From Crossiella equi (GTDB lineage Bacteria > Actinomycetota > Actinomycetes > Mycobacteriales > Pseudonocardiaceae), in NCBI RefSeq assembly GCF_017876755.1, contig NZ_JAGIOO010000001.1, positions 6,309,786-6,373,785 on the forward strand: 64,000 nucleotides of DNA, in the 5' to 3' direction. The notes below the pieces were generated by a model that did not search any database, was not told the origin of the DNA, and was given only the letters and a program-made list of their open reading frames with translations. A program made the position numbers and the translations under genes. Positions 19,831-27,853 of this stretch are shown here, piece by piece (the stretch's first letter is position 1; each line of letters begins with the position of its first letter).

Positions 19831-21429
19831 GTGACCAACCCCACCCGCCCCGTCGTACTGATCGCGGAGAAGCTCGCGCCCTCGGTGCTCGACGTGCTCG
19901 GTGACGACGTCGAGATCCGCCACGTCGACGGTACCGACCGTCCGGCCCTGCTCTCCGCCGTCGCGGACGCCGACGCGCTGCTCGTGCGCTCGGCGACCAA
20001 GGTCGACGCGGAGGTCTTCGCGGCCACCACGAAGCTGAAGGTCGTCGCCCGCGCGGGTGTCGGCCTGGACAACGTCGAGGTCCCGGCCGCGACCGCCCGC
20101 GGGGTCATGGTCGTGAACGCCCCGACCTCCAACATCGTCTCCGCCGCCGAGCACGCGGTCGCCCTGCTGCTGGCCGCGGCCCGCAACATCGCGCCCGCCG
20201 ACGCCAGCCTGCGCACCGGCCAGTGGAAGCGCAGCGCCTACGGCGGTGTCGAGCTCAACGGCAAGACCGTCGGCGTGGTCGGCCTCGGCAAGATCGGCCA
20301 GCTGTTCGCCCAGCGCGTGGCCGCCTTCGGCACCACGCTGATCGCCTACGACCCCTACATCTCCCCGGCCCGCGCCGCGCAGCTGGGCATCGAGCTGGTC
20401 GGCCTGGACGAGCTCCTGCAGCGCGCGGACGCGATCTCCATCCACCTGCCCAAGACCCCGGAGACCCTGGGGCTGATCGGCAAGGAGCAGCTCGCCCGCA
20501 CCAAGAAGGGCGTCATCATCGTCAACGCCGCGCGCGGCGGGCTGATCGACGAGGCCGCGCTGGCCGACGCGATCCGCGAGGGCCAGGTCGGCGCCGCGGG
20601 CATCGACGTCTTCGTCACCGAGCCGTGCACCGAGAGCCCGCTCTTCGAGCTGCCCAAGGCCGTGGTCACCCCGCACCTGGGCGCCTCCACCGCCGAGGCG
20701 CAGGACCGCGCGGGCACCGACGTGGCCCGCTCGGTCGTGCTCGCGCTGCGCGGCGACTTCGTGCCGGACGCGGTCAACGTGCAGGGCGGCGGTGTGGTCG
20801 GCGAGGAGGTGCGCCCGTACCTGCCGCTGACGCAGAAGCTGGGCTCGGTGCTGGCCGCCTTCGGCGCCAGCAAGGCCCCGGCCTCGGTCACCGTCGAGGT
20901 GCGCGGTGAACTGTCCACTGAGGACGTCCGCGTGCTGCCGCTGGCCGCGCTGCGCGGGGTGTTCGCCCACCTGGTCGACGAGCAGGTCACGTTCGTGAAC
21001 GCGCCGAAACTGGCCGCGGACCTGGGCGTGGACGTGCGCGTGGTCACCGAGTCGGAGAGCGCCAACTACCGCAGCGCGGTCACCGTGCGCGCGGTCGCCG
21101 CCGACGGCACCGCCTACAGCGTCTCCGGCACGCTCAGCGGCCGTAACCAGGTCGAGAAGCTGGTCGAGGTCAACGGCCGCAACTTCGACCTGCGCGCCGA
21201 GGGCAACGTCCTGCTGCTGGAGTACCCGGACCGCCCGGGTGTCATGGGCACCGTGGGCACCCTGCTCGGCGAGGCCGGGGTGAACGTCGAGGCCGCGCAG
21301 ATCAGCCAGACCCGCGACGGCCAGGACGCCACCATGCTGCTGCGCGTGGACCGTCCGGTCGACGCCGGTGTGCTCGAGCCGATCGGCGCCACCGTGGGCG
21401 CCCGCACGGTCAAGGCGATCGCGTTCTGA
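19831..21429 (+). CDS. serA: D-3-phosphoglycerate dehydrogenase
   Basis: A 532-residue enzyme of the long type, making 3-phosphohydroxypyruvate in the first step of serine synthesis. NAD motif VGLGKIGQLFAQRV; catalytic VNAARGGLIDE (Arg) and VTPHLGASTAEAQ (His). The C-terminal third holds the intervening (ASB) domain and an ACT domain (LLLEYPDRPGVMGTVGTLLG) for serine feedback. GTG 19831 is chosen because CAGGAG lies 7-8 nt upstream. A small CCGCAG/CTGCGG hairpin is at 19752-19768 in the leader. Confidence 0.96.
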   Translation: MTNPTRPVVLIAEKLAPSVLDVLGDDVEIRHVDGTDRPALLSAVADADALLVRSATKVDAEVFAATTKLKVVARAGVGLDNVEVPAATARGVMVVNAPTSNIVSAAEHAVALLLAAARNIAPADASLRTGQWKRSAYGGVELNGKTVGVVGLGKIGQLFAQRVAAFGTTLIAYDPYISPARAAQLGIELVGLDELLQRADAISIHLPKTPETLGLIGKEQLARTKKGVIIVNAARGGLIDEAALADAIREGQVGAAGIDVFVTEPCTESPLFELPKAVVTPHLGASTAEAQDRAGTDVARSVVLALRGDFVPDAVNVQGGGVVGEEVRPYLPLTQKLGSVLAAFGASKAPASVTVEVRGELSTEDVRVLPLAALRGVFAHLVDEQVTFVNAPKLAADLGVDVRVVTESESANYRSAVTVRAVAADGTAYSVSGTLSGRNQVEKLVEVNGRNFDLRAEGNVLLLEYPDRPGVMGTVGTLLGEAGVNVEAAQISQTRDGQDATMLLRVDRPVDAGVLEPIGATVGARTVKAIAF

Positions 21430-21443
21430 GCTGAACCTCGGAA

Positions 21444-21599
21444 CGGCCAACACGAGGTACGGAACCGGCCAACACGAGGTACTGAGTCGGCCAACACGAC
21501 GTGCGGAAACGGCCAACACGGGCTGGGGTGCGGGGCACCTCGGGCGTGTTGGCCGTTCTCGTACCTCGTGTTGGCCGGACCGGTACCTCGTGTTGGCCG
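21444..21599. repeat. phased 22-bp palindromic repeat array after serA
   Basis: The 11-mer CGGCCAACACG occurs at 21444, 21466, 21488 and 21510, exactly 22 bp apart. Its reverse complement CGTGTTGGCCG occurs at 21545, 21567 and 21589, again 22 bp apart. Units share CGGCCAACACGAGGTAC plus five variable bases. The last three direct and the three inverted copies are symmetric about 21532.5, so RNA or single-stranded DNA could fold into one stem of about 60 bp. It begins 15 bp after the serA stop. It is neither CRISPR-like in unit nor coding. Function is unknown; termination of serA is one possibility. Confidence 0.9.
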
Positions 21600-21689
21600 T
21601 TCTCGTACAAATGGGCGTGACCCGACGCGGACCGTGGAGTCCCGGCGCCGGAAGTGGCAGCATTCGGCGTATGTGGATCTCCAGGGGTC

Positions 21690-22301
21690 ATGGTGCCTCC
21701 CGGCGCGGGTGATGGCGCGGGGGACTACGAGTGGCTGGGCGAGCTGCCGCTGGGGGCGGCGTTCTGCTTCGCGTTCGTGCGGGGGGTCGACGAGGCCGAG
21801 GTGCTGCGGCGCTTCGGGGCCGACCCCGACTCCGCGCGGCCGATGACGTTGGACGAGATCGACCGCGCGCAACAGGACGCGCAGCCCGACGCGCTGCTGC
21901 TGGCCGCGGTCACCAAGGTCGGGGACTGGGTCGTGGTGGTGGAGCCCAACGGGTTCCAGTCCACTTTGGACGAGGTGCTGTCCGCGGTGTCCGCGGGCGG
22001 TGAGGTGCTGTCGGTGTACCGCAACCTCGACGCGGTCGGCCAGATCAGCCACGCCGTGGACGGGCGCCTGCGCACCGCCTTCGACCAGCTGGTCCCGTAC
22101 CTGCGCTGGGGTGGCCTGCCGGATGCCCTGCTGCCCGTGATGCTGGCCGTCGGCCTGGATCCGGATGGTGGGACACCGCCCGATCCGGACGGTGCGGCAC
22201 TGGCCCTGGCCGAGCGCGTCACCGGGATCCGGCTGACACCCGAGACGCTGTCCGGGGCGCTGCCGACGGTGGTCCTCTCCGCTGTCGAGGACAGCGGATG
22301 A
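21690..22301 (+). CDS. DUF6461 family protein
   Basis: A 203-residue protein of unknown function. The N-terminus DYEWLGELPLGAAFCFAFVRG and VYRNLDAVGQISHAVDGRL are typical of DUF6461 proteins of filamentous actinobacteria. The start is ATG 21690 or the GTG 3 bp later, which is better spaced from AGGGG at 21683-21686. It lies between the serA repeat array and leuB and has no obvious pathway link; it looks like an insertion into the conserved serA-leuB order. Confidence 0.75.
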   Translation: MVPPGAGDGAGDYEWLGELPLGAAFCFAFVRGVDEAEVLRRFGADPDSARPMTLDEIDRAQQDAQPDALLLAAVTKVGDWVVVVEPNGFQSTLDEVLSAVSAGGEVLSVYRNLDAVGQISHAVDGRLRTAFDQLVPYLRWGGLPDALLPVMLAVGLDPDGGTPPDPDGAALALAERVTGIRLTPETLSGALPTVVLSAVEDSG

Positions 22302-22626
22302 ACCCAGGCATCACTCACTCGTTCGGGTGGACTTGTGAAAATATCCGGCCACGCCTCGGCAGGGTCCGGAAGGGGTCACCGAGGCCCGGTTACGCTCCCG
22401 GAGTTGGTGGCCACGCGCGGAGTTGGCCGGTCCAGGCGGTGTTCTCGGCCGCAGAACCGGCTGAAATCGGGCTCCCTTGACGGGGGAAACCCGATCGGGT
22501 GTCCCGCAGTCCGGGAGAGATCGGCCGGAATGCGTGTCCGGACTGCGTTTTCCCGCCGGGGAGCCGGTAACCTTCGCGCAACGCTTTGTCCCAGCAAGTT
22601 GGGACGACTAGCCAGGAGGTGTGTGC
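22302..22626. other. 325-bp leuB upstream region with hairpins
   Basis: Three stems are visible: ATCGGG with CCCGAT near 22466-22496; CGCAGTCCGG (22505-22514) with CCGGACTGCG (22538-22547) followed by TTTT, a terminator-like element; and GTCCCA with TGGGAC at about 22591-22608, 5-10 bp before the leuB ribosome site. No leader peptide with repeated Leu codons was found. The terminator may end the upstream DUF6461 transcript or regulate leuB. Confidence 0.55.
22505..22551 (+). terminator. terminator-like hairpin upstream of leuB
   Basis: A perfect 10-bp stem with a 23-nt loop and four T. It lies about 75 bp before leuB and about 200 bp after the previous gene. The distance from the upstream stop makes a regulatory role for leuB possible, but no alternative pairing partner was established. 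Confidence 0.6.
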
Positions 22627-23667
22627 ATGCGGCTCGCGGTGATCCCAGGAGATGGGATCGGCCCCGAGGTGATCGCTGAAGCGCTCAAGGTGCTCGGTGA
22701 GGTCCTTCCGACCGCGGAGATCACCCGCTTCGACCTCGGTGCGGCTCGCTGGCACGCCACGGGGGAACTGCTGCCCGAGTCCGTGCTCGGGGAGCTGCGT
22801 CAGCACGACGCGATCCTGCTCGGCGCGGTCGGCGACCCCTCGGTGCCCAGCGGCATCCTGGAACGCGGCCTGCTGCTGCGCCTCCGGTTCGAGCTCGACC
22901 ACCACGTGAACCTGCGCCCGGCGCGGCTGTACCCGGGCGTGCGCAGCCCGCTGGCCGACTCGCCGGAGATCGACATGGTCGTGGTCCGCGAGGGCACCGA
23001 GGGCCTGTACGCGGGCAACGGCGGCCTGCTGCGCAAGGACACCGAGCACGAGATCGCCACCGAGGTCAGCATCAACACCCAGTTCGGGGTGAACCGGGTG
23101 GTGCGGGATGCCTTCGCGAGGGCTTCCTCCCGTCCGCGCAAGCACCTCACGCTGGTGCACAAGACCAACGTGCTCACCCATGCCGGGCAGCTCTGGTCGC
23201 GGGTGGTCGAGGAGGTGTCGCTGCAGTACCCGGACGTCTCCGTGGCCTACCAGCACGTCGACGCCACCACGATCCACCTGGTCACCGACCCGAGCCGGTT
23301 CGACGTGATCGTCACCGACAACCTGTTCGGCGACATCATCACCGACCTGGCGGCCGCGGTCACCGGCGGCATCGGCCTGGCGGCCAGCGGCAACCTGGAC
23401 GTCACCCGCCGCAACCCGAGCATGTTCGAGCCGGTGCACGGCAGCGCCCCGGACATCGCGGGCCAAGGCGTCGCCGACCCGACCGCGGCGGTGCTCTCCG
23501 TCGCGCTGATGCTGGACCACCTCGGCGAGTCCGAGTCGGCCCGCCGCATCGAGGCCGCGGTGGCCTTCGACCTGGCCACCCGCGACCACGCCGCCCCCGG
23601 TGCCACCTACGCCATCGGCGACCGCCTCGCCGCACTGGTGAGCTCGGGGCAGCGCACCGGCGCCTGA
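22627..23667 (+). CDS. leuB: 3-isopropylmalate dehydrogenase
   Basis: A 346-residue NAD enzyme of leucine synthesis. [19 protein letters not shown] opens it; [35 protein letters not shown] and [17 protein letters not shown] are family motifs. The ATG at 22627 is preferred over GTG 22621 because AGGAGG at 22613-22618 gives 8-nt spacing. It is short relative to E. coli LeuB, as is normal for actinobacterial forms. It is monocistronic, ended by a terminator at 23687. Confidence 0.96.
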   Translation: MRLAVIPGDGIGPEVIAEALKVLGEVLPTAEITRFDLGAARWHATGELLPESVLGELRQHDAILLGAVGDPSVPSGILERGLLLRLRFELDHHVNLRPARLYPGVRSPLADSPEIDMVVVREGTEGLYAGNGGLLRKDTEHEIATEVSINTQFGVNRVVRDAFARASSRPRKHLTLVHKTNVLTHAGQLWSRVVEEVSLQYPDVSVAYQHVDATTIHLVTDPSRFDVIVTDNLFGDIITDLAAAVTGGIGLAASGNLDVTRRNPSMFEPVHGSAPDIAGQGVADPTAAVLSVALMLDHLGESESARRIEAAVAFDLATRDHAAPGATYAIGDRLAALVSSGQRTGA

Positions 23668-23686
23668 GCCAGCGTGTAAGACCCGG

Positions 23687-23720
23687 AAGGGCCCGGTCGT
23701 CCACGGACGACCGGGCCCTT
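23687..23720. terminator. leuB terminator
   Basis: AAGGGCCCGGTCGTCC and GGACGACCGGGCCCTT are perfect 16-bp arms around a 2-nt centre, 20 bp after the leuB stop. The symmetric A/T ends allow action in both directions. Confidence 0.88.
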
Positions 23721-23760
23721 CGTCGTTGGCGGGAGTCCGGGGTTCCCGCCACCTCGTGCG

Positions 23761-23795
23761 GAAGCCCCCGTGCTGACGGGCAACACGGGGGCTTC
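23761..23795. terminator. second hairpin, end of the minus-strand operon
   Basis: GAAGCCCCCGTG (23761-23772) and CACGGGGGCTTC (23784-23795) form a 12-bp stem about 95 bp beyond the stop of the convergent gene at 23890, fitting a terminator for that operon. Confidence 0.75.
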
Positions 23796-23889
23796 CGGGC
23801 CGTCCGGGCGGTTGGCGGACCGGGGTCCGGACGGCGGGCGGTCGGTGGTGAGCCCTGGGGGTGGCCCCTCCGACCTGGTCCGCGACGGG

Positions 23890-24705
23890 TCAGAGGTCCT
23901 TGAACTCCCGCACCCGGCCCGTGATCGCGGTCTCGGTGGGCAGCCGCTCCATCGAGGAGGCGCCGAAGAACCCGGCGATGCCCTCGGTGTTGGCCAGCAC
24001 GTACCGGGCGTCCTCGGGCTCGGCGATCGGGCCGCCGTGGCAGAGCACCAGCACGTCCGGGTTCACCGCCACCGCGGCATCCCGCATGGCCTGCACGCGC
24101 GCCACGCCCTCGTCCAGGGTGAGCGCGGTGCGCGCGCCGATCGTGCCCTTCGTGGTCAGGCCCAGGTGCGGCACCAGCACGTCCGCGCCCGCGGCCGTCA
24201 TCGCGGCGGCCTGGTCCGGGTCGAAGACGTACGGCGCGGTCAGCAGCTCCCGTTGCGCGGCCAGGCGGATGAGCTCGACCTCCAGGTCGTAGCCCATGCC
24301 GGTCTCCTCCAGGTTGGCGCGGAACACCCCGTCGATCAGACCGACGGTCGGGAAGTTCTGCACCCCGGCGAAGCCCAGCGCGGCCAGCTGGTCCAGGAAG
24401 TGCGGCATGACGCGGAAGGGGTCGGTGCCGCAGACCCCGGCCAGCACCGGCGTGCGGCGCACCACCGGCAGCACCTCGTGCCCCATCTCCAGCACGATCG
24501 CGTTCGCGTCGCCGTAGGGCATCAGCCCGGCCAGCGAGCCCCGGCCGTTCATGCGGTAGCGGCCGGAGTTGTACACGATGAGCAGGTCCGCCCCGCCCTC
24601 CTCGGCGCACTTGGCGGACAGGCCGTTGCCCGCACCCGCTCCGATCACCGGCCGTCCGGCGTCCACAGTGGAACGCAGCCGGGCCAGGACCTCATTGCGG
24701 CTCAT
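23890..24705 (-). CDS. phosphoenolpyruvate hydrolase-like TIM-barrel protein (Tm-1 C-terminal type)
   Basis: A 271-residue protein similar to the COG5564 group: [48 protein letters not shown] and [16 protein letters not shown]. The fold is probably a TIM barrel. The reaction is not known for most members. Its start overlaps the stop of the Tm-1-like gene upstream (24702-24705), so the two are one operon. In the tomato virus-resistance protein Tm-1 the two domains are fused, which supports a joint function. Confidence 0.85.
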   Translation of the reverse strand: MSRNEVLARLRSTVDAGRPVIGAGAGNGLSAKCAEEGGADLLIVYNSGRYRMNGRGSLAGLMPYGDANAIVLEMGHEVLPVVRRTPVLAGVCGTDPFRVMPHFLDQLAALGFAGVQNFPTVGLIDGVFRANLEETGMGYDLEVELIRLAAQRELLTAPYVFDPDQAAAMTAAGADVLVPHLGLTTKGTIGARTALTLDEGVARVQAMRDAAVAVNPDVLVLCHGGPIAEPEDARYVLANTEGIAGFFGASSMERLPTETAITGRVREFKDL

Positions 24706-25964
24706 CGGGTTCCCCCTCCCACCAGCGCGGTCTGGGCGCGGACCGAGACCATCTGGTGCAGCCGGTCGGCCATCGCCACCGCGAACTCCGCGTCGTTGAT
24801 GTGCGCGTCGTGCTCGTGCAGCTCCACCGAGGTGCCCGCCAGCGCCGTGCGCAGCGTGCCGAACAGCGCGGCGTCGGCCACCCGGTCGTCGAAGGGACCG
24901 CCTGAGGCGTCGATCGCGGACACCCCGCGCAGCGGTACGAACAGCGCGGCCGGACCGGTGGCCGCGCGCAGCTTCGCCGCGATCCGGCGGCCCAGCTCCC
25001 GGTTCTCCGAGGGCGTGGTGCGCATCAGCGTGACGGTCGGGTTGTGCACGTACAGCTTCCGCTCGGCGAAGCGCTCCGGCACGGACTGGCGCGGGCCGAA
25101 GTTCACCATGTCCAGCGCGCCCAGGCTCACCACCTGCGGCAGCCCGGCCCGCCCGGCCGCGTCCAGCCTGCCCGGCCCGGCGGAGAGCACCCCGCCGACC
25201 AGGTCGTCGGCCAGCTCGGTGGTGGTCAGGTCCAGCACCCCGGCGAGCAGCCCGCCCGCCGCCAGCGCCTCCAGGGACCGCCCGCCGGAGCCGGTGGCGT
25301 GGAAGACCAGCACCTCGTAGCCCAGGCCGGTCAGGTGCTCGCGGGCGGCGTCCACGGCCGGGGTGGTCACGCCGAACATGCTCGCCGCGATCACCGGCCG
25401 GTCGCCGCGCGGGTCCGCGGCCGAGCGCTCGCGCTCGTGCGTGGCGGCCATGCCCGCGATGCCCGCCGCGGCGTTGCGCAGGATCAGCTCCGACACCGAG
25501 TTCAGCCCGGCGATGTCCACGACGCTGTACATCATGGTCAGGTCCACCGCGTCCACGTACGGCGCGGTGTCGCCGGAGGCCATCGTGGACACCAGCAGCT
25601 TCGGCACCCCGACCGGCAGCGCCCGCATGGCCGCGCTGACCACTGAGGACCCGCCGGAACCGCCCAGCCCGAGCACGCCGTGCACCAGGCCCTTGCCGTG
25701 CAGGCAGCGCAGGATGCGGGCCGCGCCCTCGGCCATGGTGGCCAGCGCCGCACCCCGGTCGGCGCGTTCGCGCAGCTCGGTGAGGTCCGCGCCCGCCGCC
25801 GAGGCGACCTCGCGCGCGCTCACGTCCGCGCGCAGCCCCGGCTCGCCGAGCACCCCGATGTCCACCAGCAACGTCGCGCACCCGGCGGCGGTGATCCGCG
25901 CCACCAGCCGCTCGTACTCGGCCCCCTTGGTGTCCAGGGTTCCGACCAGCACCACGGTCGCCAA
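24702..25964 (-). CDS. Tm-1-like ATP-binding (UPF0261) protein
   Basis: A 420-residue UPF0261 protein: [62 protein letters not shown] and [16 protein letters not shown]. The N-terminal half resembles the ATP-binding region described for Tm-1. The start appears to be TTG at 25964; no ATG is available. It overlaps the downstream TIM-barrel gene by 4 bp and is divergent from a MocR regulator 176 bp away, which may control it. The biochemical role is unknown. Confidence 0.88.
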   Translation of the reverse strand: MATVVLVGTLDTKGAEYERLVARITAAGCATLLVDIGVLGEPGLRADVSAREVASAAGADLTELRERADRGAALATMAEGAARILRCLHGKGLVHGVLGLGGSGGSSVVSAAMRALPVGVPKLLVSTMASGDTAPYVDAVDLTMMYSVVDIAGLNSVSELILRNAAAGIAGMAATHERERSAADPRGDRPVIAASMFGVTTPAVDAAREHLTGLGYEVLVFHATGSGGRSLEALAAGGLLAGVLDLTTTELADDLVGGVLSAGPGRLDAAGRAGLPQVVSLGALDMVNFGPRQSVPERFAERKLYVHNPTVTLMRTTPSENRELGRRIAAKLRAATGPAALFVPLRGVSAIDASGGPFDDRVADAALFGTLRTALAGTSVELHEHDAHINDAEFAVAMADRLHQMVSVRAQTALVGGGTR

Positions 25965-26140
25965 GGCGGAGCGCTCCCTTCACGGGCCGAGCAGGCAGGG
26001 GCTGAGCAGGATGGAGTAACGCCGGTGCGGCACGGGGCGACAACCCGGTGATCATTCCGATACGTTGCGGCCCATCAGATCAGAGACTGCTCCGGCCGCG
26101 CCCGCGCCGGACAGGCCAATTCCGCGGAGGTGGACTGCGG

Positions 26141-27622
26141 GTGTCCGCTCGTCTGGGCAAACCAGCCATCAGCGTCACCCGTCTGGCTGGACTACTCCAG
26201 GGTTGGACGGAGGACACCGGCCCGCTGCACCACCGCCTCGCCGGGGCCGTCCGGCAGCTCGTGGAGACCGGGGAGCTGCCCGAGGGCACCACGCTGCCCG
26301 CCGAGCGCGCCATGGCCGTGGCGCTGGCGGTCAGCCGGTCCACCGTGGTCGCCGCCTACGACAACCTCCGCAGCGAGGGCTGGCTGGCCAGCCGCCGGGG
26401 GAGCGGCACCTGGGTGCGGCGGCCCGGCATCGACTACCCGGCGCCCGAAGCGCGGCCCGGCCTGCTCGGGCGGCGCAGCGGCGCGGTGCCCGCCTCGCTG
26501 ACCGGCGCGCACCTGCCCAACCCGCCGGACATCGTCGACATGTCCACCGGCGCGCTGCCCGGCCTGCCGATGGTCGCCGAGATCGCCGCCCAGCTCGGTG
26601 CCGAGGACTACCGGAGGCTGCTGGACCACCACGGCTACTTCACCGGCGGGCTGCCCGCGCTGCGCGAGGCCCTGGTCGCCCAGCTGGCCGAGCGGGGCGT
26701 GCCGTCGGTGGCCGAGGACCTCATCGTCACCAGCGGCTCCCAGCAGGCCGTGGACACCCTCGCCCAGGGGCTGCTGCAGCCCGGTGACGAGGTGGTGCTG
26801 GAGGAGCCGACCTACCGGGGCGCGCTGGAGGCCTTCCGGGCGCGCGGGGCCAAGGTGCTCTCCGTCCCGGTGCGCACCGGCCGACGTGGGCCGGGCGGGG
26901 TGGACATCGAGGTGCTGGAGCGCCTGCTCGACTCCCGCCGCCCCCGGCTGCTCTACCTGCTGCCCACCGCGCACAACCCGACCGGCGCCACCCTGGGCCT
27001 GGCCGACCGGCTGCGCGTGGTGCGCGCGGCCGCCGCGTGCGGGGTCGCGGTGGTCGACGACGGGTCCACTGTGGACACCTCGCTGAGCTGGCCGCCGCCC
27101 GCGCCGCTGGCCGCGGTGGCCGCCGAGCACGGCGTGCCCGCCACCGTGTTCTCCGTCGGCTCGCTGTCCAAGCTGTTCTGGGGCGGCCTGCGGGTCGGCT
27201 GGGTGCACGGGCCCAGCGAGCTGATCGCGCGGCTGAGCCGGGTGAAGAACGCCGCCGACCTCGGCAGCTCGGTGCCCGGGCAGCTGCTCGGGCTGAAGCT
27301 GTTGCCGCACAGCGCCACCGCCCGCGCGCAGCGCGTCGCCCAGCTCACCACCGGCCTGCACGCCGCCGAGTCCGCCGCCCGGGAGTTCCTGCCCGGCTGG
27401 GAGTTCGCCCGGCCGCTGGGCGGGGCCGCGCTGTGGCTGCGCGCACCGGGCGTGGACGCGGTGGCGCTGGCCGCCAAGGCCTCCCGGCACGGTGTGCTGG
27501 TGGTGCCCGGACCGGCCTACTCGGCGGCCGAGGGCCTGCGCGAGTACCTGCGCGTCGGCTACGCCACGTCACCGGACCGCGTCCGGGAGGGTTTCCGGCG
27601 GCTGGCTTCGGCGGCGGAATGA
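26141..27622 (+). CDS. MocR-type regulator (GntR helix-turn-helix plus aminotransferase domain)
   Basis: A 493-residue protein from GTG 26141, with GGAGG 10 nt upstream. Residues about 25-95 are a GntR winged helix (LPAERAMAVALAVSRSTVVA; RRGSGTWVRRPG). The rest is a type I aminotransferase fold with the AHNPTGATLG motif and PLP-lysine context SVGSLSKLFWGGLRVGW. The usual EDDYD is replaced by VVDDGSTVD, as in some MocR subgroups. It is divergent from the Tm-1-like operon, its likely target. PLP or an amino acid derivative would be the effector. Confidence 0.9.
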   Translation: MSARLGKPAISVTRLAGLLQGWTEDTGPLHHRLAGAVRQLVETGELPEGTTLPAERAMAVALAVSRSTVVAAYDNLRSEGWLASRRGSGTWVRRPGIDYPAPEARPGLLGRRSGAVPASLTGAHLPNPPDIVDMSTGALPGLPMVAEIAAQLGAEDYRRLLDHHGYFTGGLPALREALVAQLAERGVPSVAEDLIVTSGSQQAVDTLAQGLLQPGDEVVLEEPTYRGALEAFRARGAKVLSVPVRTGRRGPGGVDIEVLERLLDSRRPRLLYLLPTAHNPTGATLGLADRLRVVRAAAACGVAVVDDGSTVDTSLSWPPPAPLAAVAAEHGVPATVFSVGSLSKLFWGGLRVGWVHGPSELIARLSRVKNAADLGSSVPGQLLGLKLLPHSATARAQRVAQLTTGLHAAESAAREFLPGWEFARPLGGAALWLRAPGVDAVALAAKASRHGVLVVPGPAYSAAEGLREYLRVGYATSPDRVREGFRRLASAAE

Positions 27623-27662
27623 GCTGGGGACTCCCAGGTGCTGGGAACACTCGTCCGTGTGC

Positions 27663-27803
27663 TGGATATTCGGCGGGGGTGTGTGGCAGCATCTCCACCG
27701 TGACTCACCGTGCCGTGATCATTATTTGCCAGCGCGTCGGGTAGTGCCTCCGCCCAGGAGCACCCGACGCGCAGACCTCTCGCACCTTGCGGGGGGTCTT
27801 TTT
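27663..27803 (+). promoter_or_regulatory. cimA leader: promoter and isoleucine-type attenuator
   Basis: TGGATA (27663-27668), an 18-bp spacer and CAGCAT (27687-27692) place transcription start at about 27700, the leader GTG. A perfect 10-bp stem GCGCGTCGGG (27732-27741) / CCCGACGCGC (27762-27771) covers the leader's end. A terminator stem follows: 27773-27784 with 27788-27799, then T run. CCTCCGC (27747-27753) could instead pair with GCGGGGG (27789-27795), giving an antiterminator when a ribosome stalls on the Ile codons. The promoter match is weak; the hairpins are strong. Confidence 0.85.
27700..27744 (+). CDS. cimA leader peptide with Ile-Ile-Ile, 14 residues
   Basis: GTG-initiated MTHRAVIIICQRVG, ending at TAG. 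The three consecutive Ile codons are ATC-ATT-ATT; ATT is rare in this DNA. The gene 110 bp downstream makes citramalate, the first committed intermediate of pyruvate-derived isoleucine. No ribosome site precedes it, consistent with leaderless translation. The ending QRVG-stop parallels RRVDA-stop of the ilvB leader, and both place GCGCGTCG in the first hairpin. Confidence 0.85.
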   Translation: MTHRAVIIICQRVG

Positions 27804-27853
27804 GTTTTCCCGGACACCCACCACGCAGGACACCCGGCCACCTGGAGCCCGCA

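Noticed and set aside
21444-21599. CRISPR array
   Set aside because: Units are 22 bp with only about 5 variable bases, occur in both orientations, and no cas gene is present.
22298-22480. 60-codon frame as a Leu leader peptide for leuB
   Set aside because: It lacks clustered Leu codons, overlaps the end of the upstream gene and is not linked to the terminator-like stem.
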